Source: Paenibacillus athensensis (GTDB taxonomy: Bacteria > Bacillota > Bacilli > Paenibacillales > NBRC-103111). Taken from it: 64,000 nucleotides of DNA. The position numbers and the translations under genes are program-made. Position 1 is the stretch's first letter. The number at the start of each line of letters is the position of its first letter. Location: NCBI RefSeq assembly GCF_004514475.2, contig NZ_MYFO02000001.1, forward strand, positions 372,001-436,000. The letters are read 5' to 3'. The notes below the pieces were generated by a model. That model was not told the origin of the DNA, made no database searches, and saw nothing but the letters and a program-made list of their open reading frames with translations. Positions 1 through 8,440 of this stretch are shown piece by piece.

Positions 1-1347
1 CTGGCGTCGACGATGGACAGCTATTACCGCCGTGCCTGGAACGGGGAAGAAAATGTGATGTACGAAACGACGTTTCGCAGTATTACATATCTGACATCGC
101 TGCGTCCGATCAGCGAGCGGGGCTACGTATTCGAGGTGATCGGCTCCTCGGTGGACATTACCGAACGCAAGCGGATGGAGGTCGAGCTGTGCGAGACGAA
201 GGAGCTGCTGGAATCATTTATTAACAACACGACCGATGCGATTTGCGTGACGGACGTGCAGGAGCGGGTGCTGTCGGTCAATGCGGCTTACGAGCGTGTT
301 TTCGGCTGGAAGGCAGAGGAGCTGATTGGCCGGCGGCTGCCGATTTACCCGTCCTTTCTGGAGGAGCAACGGTTGGAAATTTACACGAGCCTGCGTGAAG
401 GACGGCAAATTTCCGCGCTGGAAACCGTACGCGAGCGCAAAGACGGATCGATTATCAACGTCAGTGTGACCAAGACGCCGATCAAAAACGAGGAAGGCGA
501 CATTATCGCCTTTGCCGGTATAACGCGCGACATTACCGAACGCAAGCGAACCGAGGAGCTGCTGCGCAAATCGGACAAGCTGTCCGTAGCTGGTCAGCTC
601 GCTGCCGGACTGGCTCACGAAATCCGCAATCCGCTGACCTCGCTGCGCGGTTTCTTGCAGCTGCTGCAAAACGAAATGCAAAGCAAGCAGTATTATTTTG
701 AAATTATGCTGTCCGAGCTGGATCGGATCAACTTTATCGTCAGCGAGTTCCTCGTCATTGCCAAGCCCGAAGCGATTCAATACAAGCGCAGCAGCCTTGC
801 CAATATTTTGCAGTCGGTCATTGCGCTGCTGGAAACCCAGGCGCTGTTATGCAACGTCGAGCTGAGTCTGGAGATCGAGGAAGCCATTCCCGAATTGATT
901 TGCTCGGAAAAGCATCTCAAGCAGCTGTTTATCAATCTGGTGAAAAACGCCATTGAAGCGATCCAGAAGGGAGGTATCATCCGGCTGGCCGTGTCCATGC
1001 AGGATGCGTCGCATATACGCGTGCGCACGCGCGACAACGGCTGCGGGATTCCTGACGAACGGGTGCGGCAGCTTGGAGAACCGTTTTATACGACCAAGGA
1101 GAAGGGGACCGGGCTGGGACTGATGATGTGCTTCAAAATCGTCGAAGCGCACAAGGGCACCATGCACATTGAAAGCGAAATCGGCGTCGGCACGACGATT
1201 GACGTTCTTTTGCCCGTACAGCTGGATTTGGAAGCTGCAGGCCATACGGCTGTACAGCCGCCATTCGGACGGGGCCAGGAGAAGCGCAAAACGGAGACCC
1301 GCTCGAATCCAGAGCCGCTGACAGCGGCCGGGCCGTTCGCCCTGTAA
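1..1347 (+). CDS. PAS-domain sensor histidine kinase, 5' end cut off by window
   Basis: The reading frame is open to the first base, so the N terminus lies outside the window. What is visible begins in the end of one PAS/PAC domain (ending in VDITERK), followed by a complete second PAS domain (about residues 65-185 of the visible part, also ending DITERK). The HisKA dimerisation helix has the phospho-acceptor His in LAHEIRNPL (codon 616-618). The HATPase domain has the N box (NLVKNAIEAI), G1 (DNGCGIP) and G2 (GTGLGLMM). No membrane segment is seen in this part. The architecture resembles the soluble PAS kinases that feed the Bacillales sporulation phosphorelay (KinA/KinE class), but no partner regulator is adjacent, so that role is inference. 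Confidence 0.93.
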   Translation: MASTMDSYYRRAWNGEENVMYETTFRSITYLTSLRPISERGYVFEVIGSSVDITERKRMEVELCETKELLESFINNTTDAICVTDVQERVLSVNAAYERVFGWKAEELIGRRLPIYPSFLEEQRLEIYTSLREGRQISALETVRERKDGSIINVSVTKTPIKNEEGDIIAFAGITRDITERKRTEELLRKSDKLSVAGQLAAGLAHEIRNPLTSLRGFLQLLQNEMQSKQYYFEIMLSELDRINFIVSEFLVIAKPEAIQYKRSSLANILQSVIALLETQALLCNVELSLEIEEAIPELICSEKHLKQLFINLVKNAIEAIQKGGIIRLAVSMQDASHIRVRTRDNGCGIPDERVRQLGEPFYTTKEKGTGLGLMMCFKIVEAHKGTMHIESEIGVGTTIDVLLPVQLDLEAAGHTAVQPPFGRGQEKRKTETRSNPEPLTAAGPFAL

Positions 1348-1367
1348 ATAGGCCGGGAGCATAGACC

Positions 1368-1410
1368 AAAAGCTCCGCAACCGGGGGGCAAGCCAGCCGG
1401 CGGGAGCTTT
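1368..1410. terminator. Inverted repeat between convergent genes
   Basis: AAAGCTCC and GGAGCTTT are separated by about 26 GC-rich bases in the space between two convergent genes. Neither strand has a convincing T-run, so termination is only a guess. Confidence 0.35.
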
Positions 1411-1482
1411 CGGGATCGGGCTTCATAAACATAAAGAGTCGGGGACGCGGCGATTGGGCTGGCCGCACCTGACTTTTGCTTT

Positions 1483-1716
1483 TTACACGGAGCGAATGCT
1501 GAATTCGCAAGATTCGCGGGGATAGAGAATCCGTTTGCCCGGCTCCTGCTCGCTGCGCACACGGACGTAGTCCGGGGTAAACTTCTCAATAATGCCGGTA
1601 CCGACCTGGAAAAAAACGCCATAGGTGTCAAGCGACCATACGTAAACAGATGTTTGCGAAAGCGCGGCGGCAAATAGTTCAGTATCGGTGTCCAGCAGCT
1701 TAGTTCCGTAAATCAT
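1483..1716 (-). CDS. Small hypothetical protein, 77 aa
   Basis: Reverse-strand ORF. I chose the ATG at 1716 because AGGGGTG sits about 6 bases upstream; a GTG nine bases earlier (1725) overlaps that site. The product starts MIYGTKLLDTDTELF and is rich in aromatic and beta-prone residues (SVYVWSLDTYGVFFQVGTG), with a charged C-terminal half. There is no signal peptide, membrane segment or cysteine motif. I do not recognise the family. It is monocistronic and convergent with the kinase gene; the AT-rich stretch upstream is shared with the divergent gene at 1909. Confidence 0.7.
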   Translation of the reverse strand: MIYGTKLLDTDTELFAAALSQTSVYVWSLDTYGVFFQVGTGIIEKFTPDYVRVRSEQEPGKRILYPRESCEFSIRSV

Positions 1717-1834
1717 TATGTGCACCCCTGTAATTTTAATTTGTGGTCAATATCGAGCTCATTATGTATGACATCGCGACGCGGAAGGTTATCACGCAAA
1801 CATTCGCATTTTTTGTAAATTTACATCGGATTGG

Positions 1835-1863
1835 CTGACAGGCGCTCATTTGTGCAGTACAAT
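1835..1863 (+). promoter_or_regulatory. Likely sigma-A promoter for the gene at 1909
   Basis: CTGACA (1835-1840), a 17-base spacer and TACAAT (1858-1863) lie about 45 bases before the start codon. Both boxes are near consensus. Confidence 0.55.
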
Positions 1864-1908
1864 CGTTGGGTGTCTTGTTAATCCTATGCCCAGATCAAGG
1901 AGCCCAAC

Positions 1909-2964
1909 ATGAAATTTTCCGTGCAGTTTTTATCTTTTTTTGTCATACAGGACGAAGCTTCTTCAAAAACCTACAAGCACTTTCAGACGATGGATGAAGC
2001 GGATTACGAGGAAAGCGCGCTACAGCAATTTTTGGACGGCGAATTTGCGCGAATTGCCAAACGCAAGGTCGAACGCAACCCGCGCGTCGAGCAGGTTCCG
2101 ACAAAAATCGGGCGATTTGCCCTCGAAGAAGGCTTTCCGCTGGAAAGCAATCCGAACTTCAACTGGTTCGCCAAGCTGCGTTTTGCCCCGGATAAGCAAT
2201 CGTTTCTGAATGTGGCCGACGAGGTGCTGAACGCTTATTTGCATACAAGCGCCGTGCGGGGCGGTGTTTTTATTGTTGCCAGCGCCAAGCTGAATCAATA
2301 TTTCGACGATCCGTTTGTTTTTATTCTCAAATGCGATTTTGAGCCGAAAATCGCCCGCATTACCGATGAGCGCAGCCTGTTGAATCAGGTGGAAATGGCG
2401 ATTAACGCCAAGAACATGAAGTCGATTCAATATCCCTACATGCCGGAGGAAGGGATGCTGGAGGAAGCAGAGCTCAAGATCCACCAGTCCTCGCACGCCC
2501 GTTACTTCGAGGATTTTCTCAAATTTGTCGAATACGAGAAATCGATGCCGGAAATTTTGCAGCATCAGGTTCTGGGACTTGTGCATCAGCAGCTGGATGA
2601 ACAATACGCTCATCTGCCAGAGGAACGGGAGCGCGAGGAGCGCGACATTGAAATGTGGGCGGCCAGCGACAAGCGCGAGCTGCAGGAGAAGTGGACGCCG
2701 GTGCAGGTGATGGAAGCTGCATCGTATCTCGTTGAGCAGAAGCCTGATCTGGAGCTGCGGCTGAAGCTCGATCATATGACCGTGCGCGCCCAACTCGCCG
2801 ATTTTGGCCGTCAACTGCACATCGCCAGACAGGGAGACCGCTATTTCGTGCTGCTCGCCGGAGACTATTTGCATTTTGAAAAAGGCGTGTCGCCGATCGA
2901 GCTGCTGCGCCCCGACGATTTGCACGAGGTGCTGGAGCGGCTGAGCGCCGACAGGGACGAGTAG
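1909..2964 (+). CDS. DUF3900-like protein, 351 aa
   Basis: The ATG at 1909 follows CAAGGAG. The 351-residue product has no signal peptide or membrane segment. It starts with a hydrophobic strand (KFSVQFLSFFVIQD), has a mixed alpha/beta N-terminal half with an extended VRGGVFIVASAKL segment, and a very acidic helical middle (EEREREERDIEMW). Length and layout fit the uncharacterised Bacillales family that I know as DUF3900; this assignment is from memory of the family and should be treated as tentative. It is probably monocistronic, with its own promoter just upstream and a GC-rich non-coding stretch downstream. Confidence 0.8.
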   Translation: MKFSVQFLSFFVIQDEASSKTYKHFQTMDEADYEESALQQFLDGEFARIAKRKVERNPRVEQVPTKIGRFALEEGFPLESNPNFNWFAKLRFAPDKQSFLNVADEVLNAYLHTSAVRGGVFIVASAKLNQYFDDPFVFILKCDFEPKIARITDERSLLNQVEMAINAKNMKSIQYPYMPEEGMLEEAELKIHQSSHARYFEDFLKFVEYEKSMPEILQHQVLGLVHQQLDEQYAHLPEEREREERDIEMWAASDKRELQEKWTPVQVMEAASYLVEQKPDLELRLKLDHMTVRAQLADFGRQLHIARQGDRYFVLLAGDYLHFEKGVSPIELLRPDDLHEVLERLSADRDE

Positions 2965-3286
2965 CAGGGCAGCTGACGCAGGGGTGGAGCGAGCGGGCGA
3001 CAGTGGAGCGCTCGGACTGCGACAAGGCGCCGGGCGGGGGAGCGCAGACGCAGAGCAGAGCTCGTGGGCGCAGCGCAGAGGTTGCGGGCGGGGCCGCGGC
3101 AAAGGGAGCGCAGAGTGGGCGAGCGGTTAGGACTAGGCGCCTGGCCAAGCCGCGGCCGATTGCACGAGGCGGGGGCGAAACCGGAGCGCATTGCCGAGCC
3201 AGCCGGACGCAGGGACGCGCTTGCCGCAAGCGCAAGCATACAACGTCATTTCCGTTCGTACATATAGAAGAACGGGGGTGATGACG
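2965..3286. other. GC-rich non-coding gap before rocD
   Basis: About 320 bases with no supportable gene. The plus strand is purine-rich and repeats short words such as GGAGCG, GCGCAGAG and GAGCGG, so several spurious ORFs arise. Only the last 20 bases look functional: GGGGGTG (3274-3280) is the rocD ribosome site. I looked for a sigma-54 type -24/-12 element as used by Bacillus roc operons and did not find one. Confidence 0.6.
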
Positions 3287-4486
3287 ATGCAGCCGACGGA
3301 GGAATCGATCCGGCTAACCGAACAGTACGGCGCGCATAACTATGCGCCGCTGCCGGTAGCCGTCACAAGCGCGGCGGGCGCATGGGTCGAGGACGCAGAG
3401 GGGCGACGGTATCTCGATATGCTAAGCGCATATTCGGCGCTCAACCTGGGTCACCGCCATCCGCGCGTTATCGACGCGTTGCGGCGTCAGGCTGACTGCG
3501 TGACGCTGACGTCGCGGGCGTTCTATGATGCCCAGCTTGGCCCGTGGCTGGTGCTGATGTCCGGACTGACCGGCAAAGGCCGCATTTTGCCGATGAATAC
3601 CGGAGCCGAAGCCGTGGAAAGCGCGATAAAAATAGCCCGGCGCTGGGCCTATGAAGTGAAGGGCATACCGTCCGAGCTGGCGGAAATTATCGTGTGTGAA
3701 GGCAATTTTCACGGCAGAACCTTGAGTGTTACGTCATTCTCATCGAACCCGGAGTATAAGCGGAGCTTTGGCCCTTTTACGCCGGGTTTTCGCATGGTTC
3801 CTTACGGCGACGCAGCGGCGCTGGCACAAGCGCTGACCCCAAACACAGCGGCGTTTCTCGTCGAGCCGATTCAGGGCGAGGCCGGCATCCGGCTGCCGCC
3901 GGACGGTTATCTGCGCGAGGCGGAGGCGCTTTGCCGGGCGCACGGCGCACTGCTGATTGCCGATGAAATCCAGACCGGACTGGGACGCACCGGCAAGCTG
4001 TTCGCTTGCCAGTGGGAGGGCGTCACGCCGGATCTGTATGTGCTCGGCAAGGCGCTTGGCGGCGGCGTGCTGCCGATCTCCGCCGTTTGCGGCGATGCCG
4101 CCGTGCTTGACGTGCTGGAGCCTGGCTCGCACGGCTCCACGTTCGGCGGCAATCCGCTCGCCTGCGCGGTGTCGGCTGCCGCCGTGCAGGCGCTGCTTGA
4201 CGAGCGGCTGTGCGAGCGCTCGGCCGAGCTGGGCGCGGCGCTGCTGGCAAAGCTGCGCCGCGAGCTGACCCACCCGCGCATTCGCGAGGTGCGCGGGCGG
4301 GGGCTCTTCATCGGCATCGAGCTGGCGGAGCCGGCCCGGCCGATGTGCGAGCGCCTGCTGGCCGCCGGGCTGCTGACGAAGGATACGCACGTGCATACAG
4401 TGCGTCTGGCTCCGCCGCTCGTGCTCAGCGACGCCGACGCGGCGTGGGCGCTGGAACGGCTCGTGCCTATTCTCAATCAAGCTTAG
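3287..4486 (+). CDS. rocD: Ornithine aminotransferase
   Basis: Class III PLP-dependent aminotransferase that moves the delta-amino group of ornithine to 2-oxoglutarate, giving glutamate semialdehyde. The product is very close to B. subtilis RocD along its whole length (399-401 aa): [53 protein letters not shown], and the PLP lysine in [12 protein letters not shown], then [14 protein letters not shown] prefer the ATG at 3287, 6 bases after GGGGGTG; the ATG at 3281 abuts it. It is the first gene of a four-gene operon with rocA 11 bases downstream. Cytoplasmic, arginine/ornithine catabolism. Confidence 0.97.
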   Translation: MQPTEESIRLTEQYGAHNYAPLPVAVTSAAGAWVEDAEGRRYLDMLSAYSALNLGHRHPRVIDALRRQADCVTLTSRAFYDAQLGPWLVLMSGLTGKGRILPMNTGAEAVESAIKIARRWAYEVKGIPSELAEIIVCEGNFHGRTLSVTSFSSNPEYKRSFGPFTPGFRMVPYGDAAALAQALTPNTAAFLVEPIQGEAGIRLPPDGYLREAEALCRAHGALLIADEIQTGLGRTGKLFACQWEGVTPDLYVLGKALGGGVLPISAVCGDAAVLDVLEPGSHGSTFGGNPLACAVSAAAVQALLDERLCERSAELGAALLAKLRRELTHPRIREVRGRGLFIGIELAEPARPMCERLLAAGLLTKDTHVHTVRLAPPLVLSDADAAWALERLVPILNQA

Positions 4487-4497
4487 GAGGGATGCGG

Positions 4498-6048
4498 ATG
4501 ATTCCTTACAGGCCCGAACCGTTAACCGACTTCCGCAGCGCCGACGCCGCTGCGGCGTTTGACACAGCCTTGGCTGCCGTAGAGCGCCAATTGGGCGTCG
4601 AAACGCCTCTGGTCATTGGCGGCCGGCGCATCATGACAGAGCGGCGGCTTCGCTCGATCAACCCGAGCGCTAGGGACGAGACGGTCGGCTTGTCCGCTCA
4701 AGCCGACGCAGCGCTGGCCGAGCAGGCGCTGCTCGCCGCAAATCGCGCGTATGCCGACTGGTCGCGGCGAACCCCGCAGTTCCGCGCCGACCTGCTGCTC
4801 AAGGCTGCGGCGCTGCTGCGGCGGCGCAAGCACGAGTTCTCGGCGTGGCTGCTGCTGGAAGCCGGCAAAAGCCGCGGCGAAGCCGACGCCGATACGGCCG
4901 AAGCGATCGACTTCCTTGAATACTACGCCCGGCAGGCGCTGCAGCTGGAGCTGCGCGCCGCCGCCGAGCTGGTGGCGCTGCCCGGCGAGAACAATCGGCT
5001 TAGCTATCTACCTTTAGGCGTCGGCGTCATCATCGCGCCGTGGAATTTCCCGCTGGCGATTCTCGTCGGCATGTCGATGGCCGCCGTCGTTGCCGGCAAT
5101 ACGGTCGTTGTCAAGCCGGCCAGCGCCACGCCGATTATTGCTGCCAAATGGCAGGAGCTGCTGGAGGAGGCAGGGCTCCCGGACGGCGTCGTGCAGCTGC
5201 TGCCGGGCAGCGGCAGCGAAATTGGCGACTACCTCGTCACGCACCCGCTGACGCGCTTTGTTTCGTTTACAGGCTCGCGCGATGTCGGCGTGCACATCGC
5301 CGGCCTGGCGGCACAGCTGACGCCCGGGCAAAAATGGCTCAAGCGCTACGTCGCCGAGATGGGCGGCAAGGACGGCATCGTGGTCAACGCCGACGCCGAT
5401 CTTGAATTAGCTGCAGCCGGGATCGTGGCTTCGGCCTTCGGCTACTCCGGGCAAAAATGCTCGGCTTGCTCGCGCGCCATCGTTCACGAAGCAGTTTACG
5501 ACGAGCTGCTGGAGCGCTGTACGGCGCTGACCGCCAAGCTGACTGTCGGCGATGTCCGCGATCCGCACGTCTATACCGGCCCCGTGATTGACGAAAGCAG
5601 CCAACGCAAAATCGCCGGCTATCTGGCGCTCGCTCCGCAGGAAGGGCGGGTCGTGGCCGGAGGACAACTGCTCGAGGGAACGGGATTTTTCGTTCAGCCG
5701 ACCCTGGTTGCCGATGTTGCGCCCGATGCGCGGCTCATGCAGGAAGAGATTTTCGGTCCGGTGCTTGCGTTCGCCAAGGCGCGCGACTGGACCGAGGCGC
5801 TGCGCATAGCTAACGATACCGACTACGGGCTGACAGGAAGCGTGTATACGCGCAGCCGGGCAGCCGTCGAAGCAGCGATTCGCGAGTTTCATGTCGGCAA
5901 TTTGTACATCAACCGCAAATGCACAGGCGCCGTCGTCGGCGCCCATCCGTTCGGCGGCTTTAACATGTCCGGCACCGACTCCAAAGCCGGAGGACCGGAT
6001 TACCTGCAGCTGTTCACTCAGCTCAAGCTCGTATCGGAACTGCTGTAA
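4498..6048 (+). CDS. rocA: 1-pyrroline-5-carboxylate / glutamate-semialdehyde dehydrogenase
   Basis: NAD-dependent aldehyde dehydrogenase of 516 aa, the usual RocA/PruA length, oxidising glutamate semialdehyde (in equilibrium with P5C) to glutamate. Motifs: NFPLAILVG and VVKPASATP of the NAD fold, SFTGSRDVG, EMGGKDG (general base Glu), the catalytic Cys in GYSGQKCSACSR, and EEIFGPVLAF. The ATG at 4498 is chosen because TAGGAGG ends 7 bases upstream; the ATG at 4492 is too close. It directly follows rocD and would use that enzyme's product, and also the product of the proline dehydrogenase encoded next. Confidence 0.97.
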   Translation: MIPYRPEPLTDFRSADAAAAFDTALAAVERQLGVETPLVIGGRRIMTERRLRSINPSARDETVGLSAQADAALAEQALLAANRAYADWSRRTPQFRADLLLKAAALLRRRKHEFSAWLLLEAGKSRGEADADTAEAIDFLEYYARQALQLELRAAAELVALPGENNRLSYLPLGVGVIIAPWNFPLAILVGMSMAAVVAGNTVVVKPASATPIIAAKWQELLEEAGLPDGVVQLLPGSGSEIGDYLVTHPLTRFVSFTGSRDVGVHIAGLAAQLTPGQKWLKRYVAEMGGKDGIVVNADADLELAAAGIVASAFGYSGQKCSACSRAIVHEAVYDELLERCTALTAKLTVGDVRDPHVYTGPVIDESSQRKIAGYLALAPQEGRVVAGGQLLEGTGFFVQPTLVADVAPDARLMQEEIFGPVLAFAKARDWTEALRIANDTDYGLTGSVYTRSRAAVEAAIREFHVGNLYINRKCTGAVVGAHPFGGFNMSGTDSKAGGPDYLQLFTQLKLVSELL

Positions 6049-6124
6049 GCGCGCTACCGCTCGTTCGCTGTGTTCCAGCGAAGCCTGCGCGCAAGTTGAT
6101 CCCTAAGATAAGGGGGTGAGCCGT

Positions 6125-7054
6125 ATGGCGTTCGACGCTTTTTTGCGCAGCCGGATTTTGTCCGCAGCGGGCAGACCCGGCGTCCGCAGCTGGTTCGAGC
6201 GAAACGGCGATCGTCTGGGCGTTAGCCGGTTTGTCGCCGGACCGAACCTGGAGGCGGCGGTTGCGCCGGTTCAGGCTCTCAATAGTCGCAAGCTGGCGGC
6301 TACGCTCGATTTGCTCGGCGAGCATGTCTATGAAACGGAGCAGGCGCAAACAGCGGCCAGCCGGATCGCCGCTGCCTTACAGGCCATCTGCGAGCTTCGG
6401 CTGGACTCGCACGTGTCCGTCAAGCTGACTCAGCTTGGTCTGTGCATGGACTTCGGCTACTGTCTGGAGCTGATGCGCGGGCTTTGCCGCGAAGCCCAAT
6501 CGCGCGGACTTTTTATCCGGATTGATATGGAGGATTCCGGCATCACCGAGCTTACCGTGCGGTTGTTCCGCAGACTGCTGGAGGAATTCGGCCCGCGGAC
6601 GATTGGCCTTGTGCTTCAATCCTGCCTGTACCGCTCATTGGCCGATGTTCGCGATCTTGGACGGCTCGGGGCCAATTTGCGCATCGTCAAAGGCGCTTAC
6701 CGGATGACGTCCGATGTAGCCTATACGCGGCGCAAGGATATCGAGAGCAACTACATCCGGCTGGCCAGACTGCATATGGAGAGCGGCAGCTATACCGCCA
6801 TCGCCACCCATGACCGGGGCATGATCGATCCGCTCCGGCGATACGCCGACGAAGCCGGCATTTCCCGGGACCGCTTCGAATTCCAGCTGTTATACGGCGT
6901 GGCAAGCCGTTTGCAGCAAGAGCTGGTCGATGACGGATACCGCGTCCGCATCTATACGCCATTTGGCGATTGCTGGTATCCGTACTTTACCCGGCGGATC
7001 GCCGAGCGTCCGGCCAATCTGATGCTTGCGCTAAAAGCCATTCTCGGCAAATAG
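6125..7054 (+). CDS. putB: Proline dehydrogenase (FAD)
   Basis: Monofunctional bacterial proline dehydrogenase (309 aa) oxidising proline to P5C with FAD. The beta/alpha-barrel shows the family pattern: VSVKLTQLG, FIRIDMEDS, GLVLQSCLYRS, LRIVKGAY, IATHDRGM, FEFQLLYGV and the C-terminal YTPFGDCWYPYFTRRIAERPAN with the paired Arg that bind the substrate carboxylate. The ATG at 6125 is 8 bases after AGGGGG; the GTG at 6116 overlaps that site. Third gene of the catabolic operon, 76 bases after rocA. It makes the operon serve proline as well as arginine. The symbol follows the B. subtilis naming of such enzymes. Confidence 0.95.
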   Translation: MAFDAFLRSRILSAAGRPGVRSWFERNGDRLGVSRFVAGPNLEAAVAPVQALNSRKLAATLDLLGEHVYETEQAQTAASRIAAALQAICELRLDSHVSVKLTQLGLCMDFGYCLELMRGLCREAQSRGLFIRIDMEDSGITELTVRLFRRLLEEFGPRTIGLVLQSCLYRSLADVRDLGRLGANLRIVKGAYRMTSDVAYTRRKDIESNYIRLARLHMESGSYTAIATHDRGMIDPLRRYADEAGISRDRFEFQLLYGVASRLQQELVDDGYRVRIYTPFGDCWYPYFTRRIAERPANLMLALKAILGK

Positions 7055-7078
7055 CCGCTCACAAGGAGGTGCTGCAGG

Positions 7079-7987
7079 ATGAATCCGCAGCAATACCCGG
7101 ACATCGCCGTGATCGGGGTGCCGATGGATCTCGGCGCGGACCGTCGCGGCGTCGATATGGGGCCCAGCGCGATTCGCTGCGCCGGATTGGAACGGCGGCT
7201 CGCCCAGCTCGGCTACCGCGTCCACGACGAGGGCGATTTGTCCGTGCGGCGGCAGCCGACGGCTGCGAGCGCCGACAAGCTCAAATATGTCGACGAAATC
7301 GCCAAGGTCAACGCCGAGCTGTGCCGGTCCGTAGAAGCGTCGCAGCAAGCCGGACGCTTTCCGCTGGTGCTCGGCGGCGATCACAGCATCGCCATCGGCA
7401 CACTCGCCGGGATGCGCCGCCGCCATCCGGCGCTCGGCGTCATCTGGTTTGACTCGCACGGCGATGTCAACACCGCCGACACGTCGCCGTCCGGCAACAT
7501 CCACGGCATGTCGCTGGCCGTGGCGCTTGGCTTCGGCGACCCGCGGCTGACCGCGGTCGGCGGGGCCGCGTCCGCGCTGCGCCCCGAGCACGTCGCCATC
7601 GTCGGCGCGCGCTCGCTGGATGCCGGAGAACGCGACTTTCTCCGGCGACAGGGCATCCTCGTGTTCACGATGCACGAAATCGACCGGCTCGGCATGGCCA
7701 GCGTCATGGAGCAGGCGATCGATCGCGTGTCTCGCGGCACGAGCGGCATTCATCTGAGCCTCGACCTCGATGGGCTCGATCCGGCTGCGGCGCCTGGCGT
7801 CGGGACGCCGGTGCCGGGCGGGCTCACCTGCCGGGAGAGCTATCTGGCGATGGAGCTGCTTTGCGAATCGGGCCGGCTGGTGAGCGCCGAGTTCGTCGAG
7901 GTGAACCCGATCCTCGACCACTGCAACCAAACGGCGCAAATCGCCGTTTCCCTGATCGCTTCGCTGTTCGGTGAGCGCATTCTGTAG
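7079..7987 (+). CDS. rocF: Arginase
   Basis: Manganese arginase (302 aa) hydrolysing arginine to ornithine and urea, feeding RocD. The binuclear Mn ligands are visible: His in GGDHSIA, the D-x-H-x-D set in FDSHGDVNT, and both Asp in LDLDGLDP. The substrate loop GNIHGMSLA and the C-terminal EVNPILD are also present. AAGGAGG lies 8 bases before the ATG, 24 bases after the proline dehydrogenase stop. In B. subtilis rocF heads a different operon (rocDEF with a transporter); here it is last, no permease is present, and a terminator follows. Confidence 0.97.
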   Translation: MNPQQYPDIAVIGVPMDLGADRRGVDMGPSAIRCAGLERRLAQLGYRVHDEGDLSVRRQPTAASADKLKYVDEIAKVNAELCRSVEASQQAGRFPLVLGGDHSIAIGTLAGMRRRHPALGVIWFDSHGDVNTADTSPSGNIHGMSLAVALGFGDPRLTAVGGAASALRPEHVAIVGARSLDAGERDFLRRQGILVFTMHEIDRLGMASVMEQAIDRVSRGTSGIHLSLDLDGLDPAAAPGVGTPVPGGLTCRESYLAMELLCESGRLVSAEFVEVNPILDHCNQTAQIAVSLIASLFGERIL

Positions 7988-8035
7988 CGTTCACCAGTGC
8001 GCAACAGTCGGCCGGCGAATAAAGTTAACCACATT

Positions 8036-8080
8036 AAATACCCCCAACCGCCCGCGATACACGAGCGATTGGGGGTATTT
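8036..8080. terminator. Strong bidirectional terminator after rocF
   Basis: A perfect 12-base inverted repeat: AAATACCCCCAA (8036-8047) and TTGGGGGTATTT (8069-8080), with a 21-base loop. It ends the roc operon and could also stop reverse-strand transcription from 8161-8295. Confidence 0.8.
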
Positions 8081-8160
8081 GTCGGCAGCTGCGGCATCGT
8101 CGCTATCCGAACGAGACCTTCTCATCGGGAGCTGCCGCAAGCCCGTTCAGCAACATTTTG

Positions 8161-8295
8161 TCAGCAGCCGCCGGGCTTATTTCGGCGTTTGCTTTCCTGT
8201 TTTTCCTGCTCTTCCGCTTTTTCCCCGAACTGATCAAGCCGGGAAGGGCTGGCGGCAGGACCGTTGTTTTTCGGATGGTTGTTTCGGCCGCTCAT
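8161..8295 (-). CDS. Small hydrophilic protein, 44 aa
   Basis: The ATG at 8295 is preceded by GGGAGGTGA with 7 bases spacing, a very good ribosome site. The product begins MSGRNNHPKNNGPAASPSR and ends KRRNKPGGC. It is highly charged and Asn/Lys/Glu-rich, without a membrane segment, like the many small spore or stress proteins of Bacillales, but I cannot name the family. It runs in the same direction as the aminopeptidase gene and lies 145 bases after it. Confidence 0.65.
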   Translation of the reverse strand: MSGRNNHPKNNGPAASPSRLDQFGEKAEEQEKQESKRRNKPGGC

Positions 8296-8440
8296 CGTGA
8301 TTCACCTCCCGTCGCTACACAGCTTGTGCGAGCGGTGAAAGGGACATACGCGGGATCATTTGCCAGCCGCTTCGCTCCGCCAACGACCGGATTTTCGTTC
8401 CTTGGTCATCGGACAATCAGCGCCTTGCGCAGCTTTCATT

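Noticed and set aside
3003-3281. Long GC-rich ORFs on both strands between 2.5 and 3.3 kb
   Set aside because: No ribosome sites, Arg/Ala/Pro-rich translations typical of shadow frames, and they overlap real genes or each other.
2965-3286. Sigma-54 promoter upstream of rocD
   Set aside because: No TGGCAC-N5-TTGC-like element; the nearest resemblance (CTGGCC near 3140) lacks the GC at -12.
4210-4497. N-terminal extension of the rocA frame inside rocD
   Set aside because: Composition is that of an out-of-frame shadow; the ribosome site TAGGAGG supports ATG 4498.
7031-7939. 302-codon reverse ORF opposite the arginase gene
   Set aside because: Shadow of rocF; Arg/His/Ala-rich translation without any domain.
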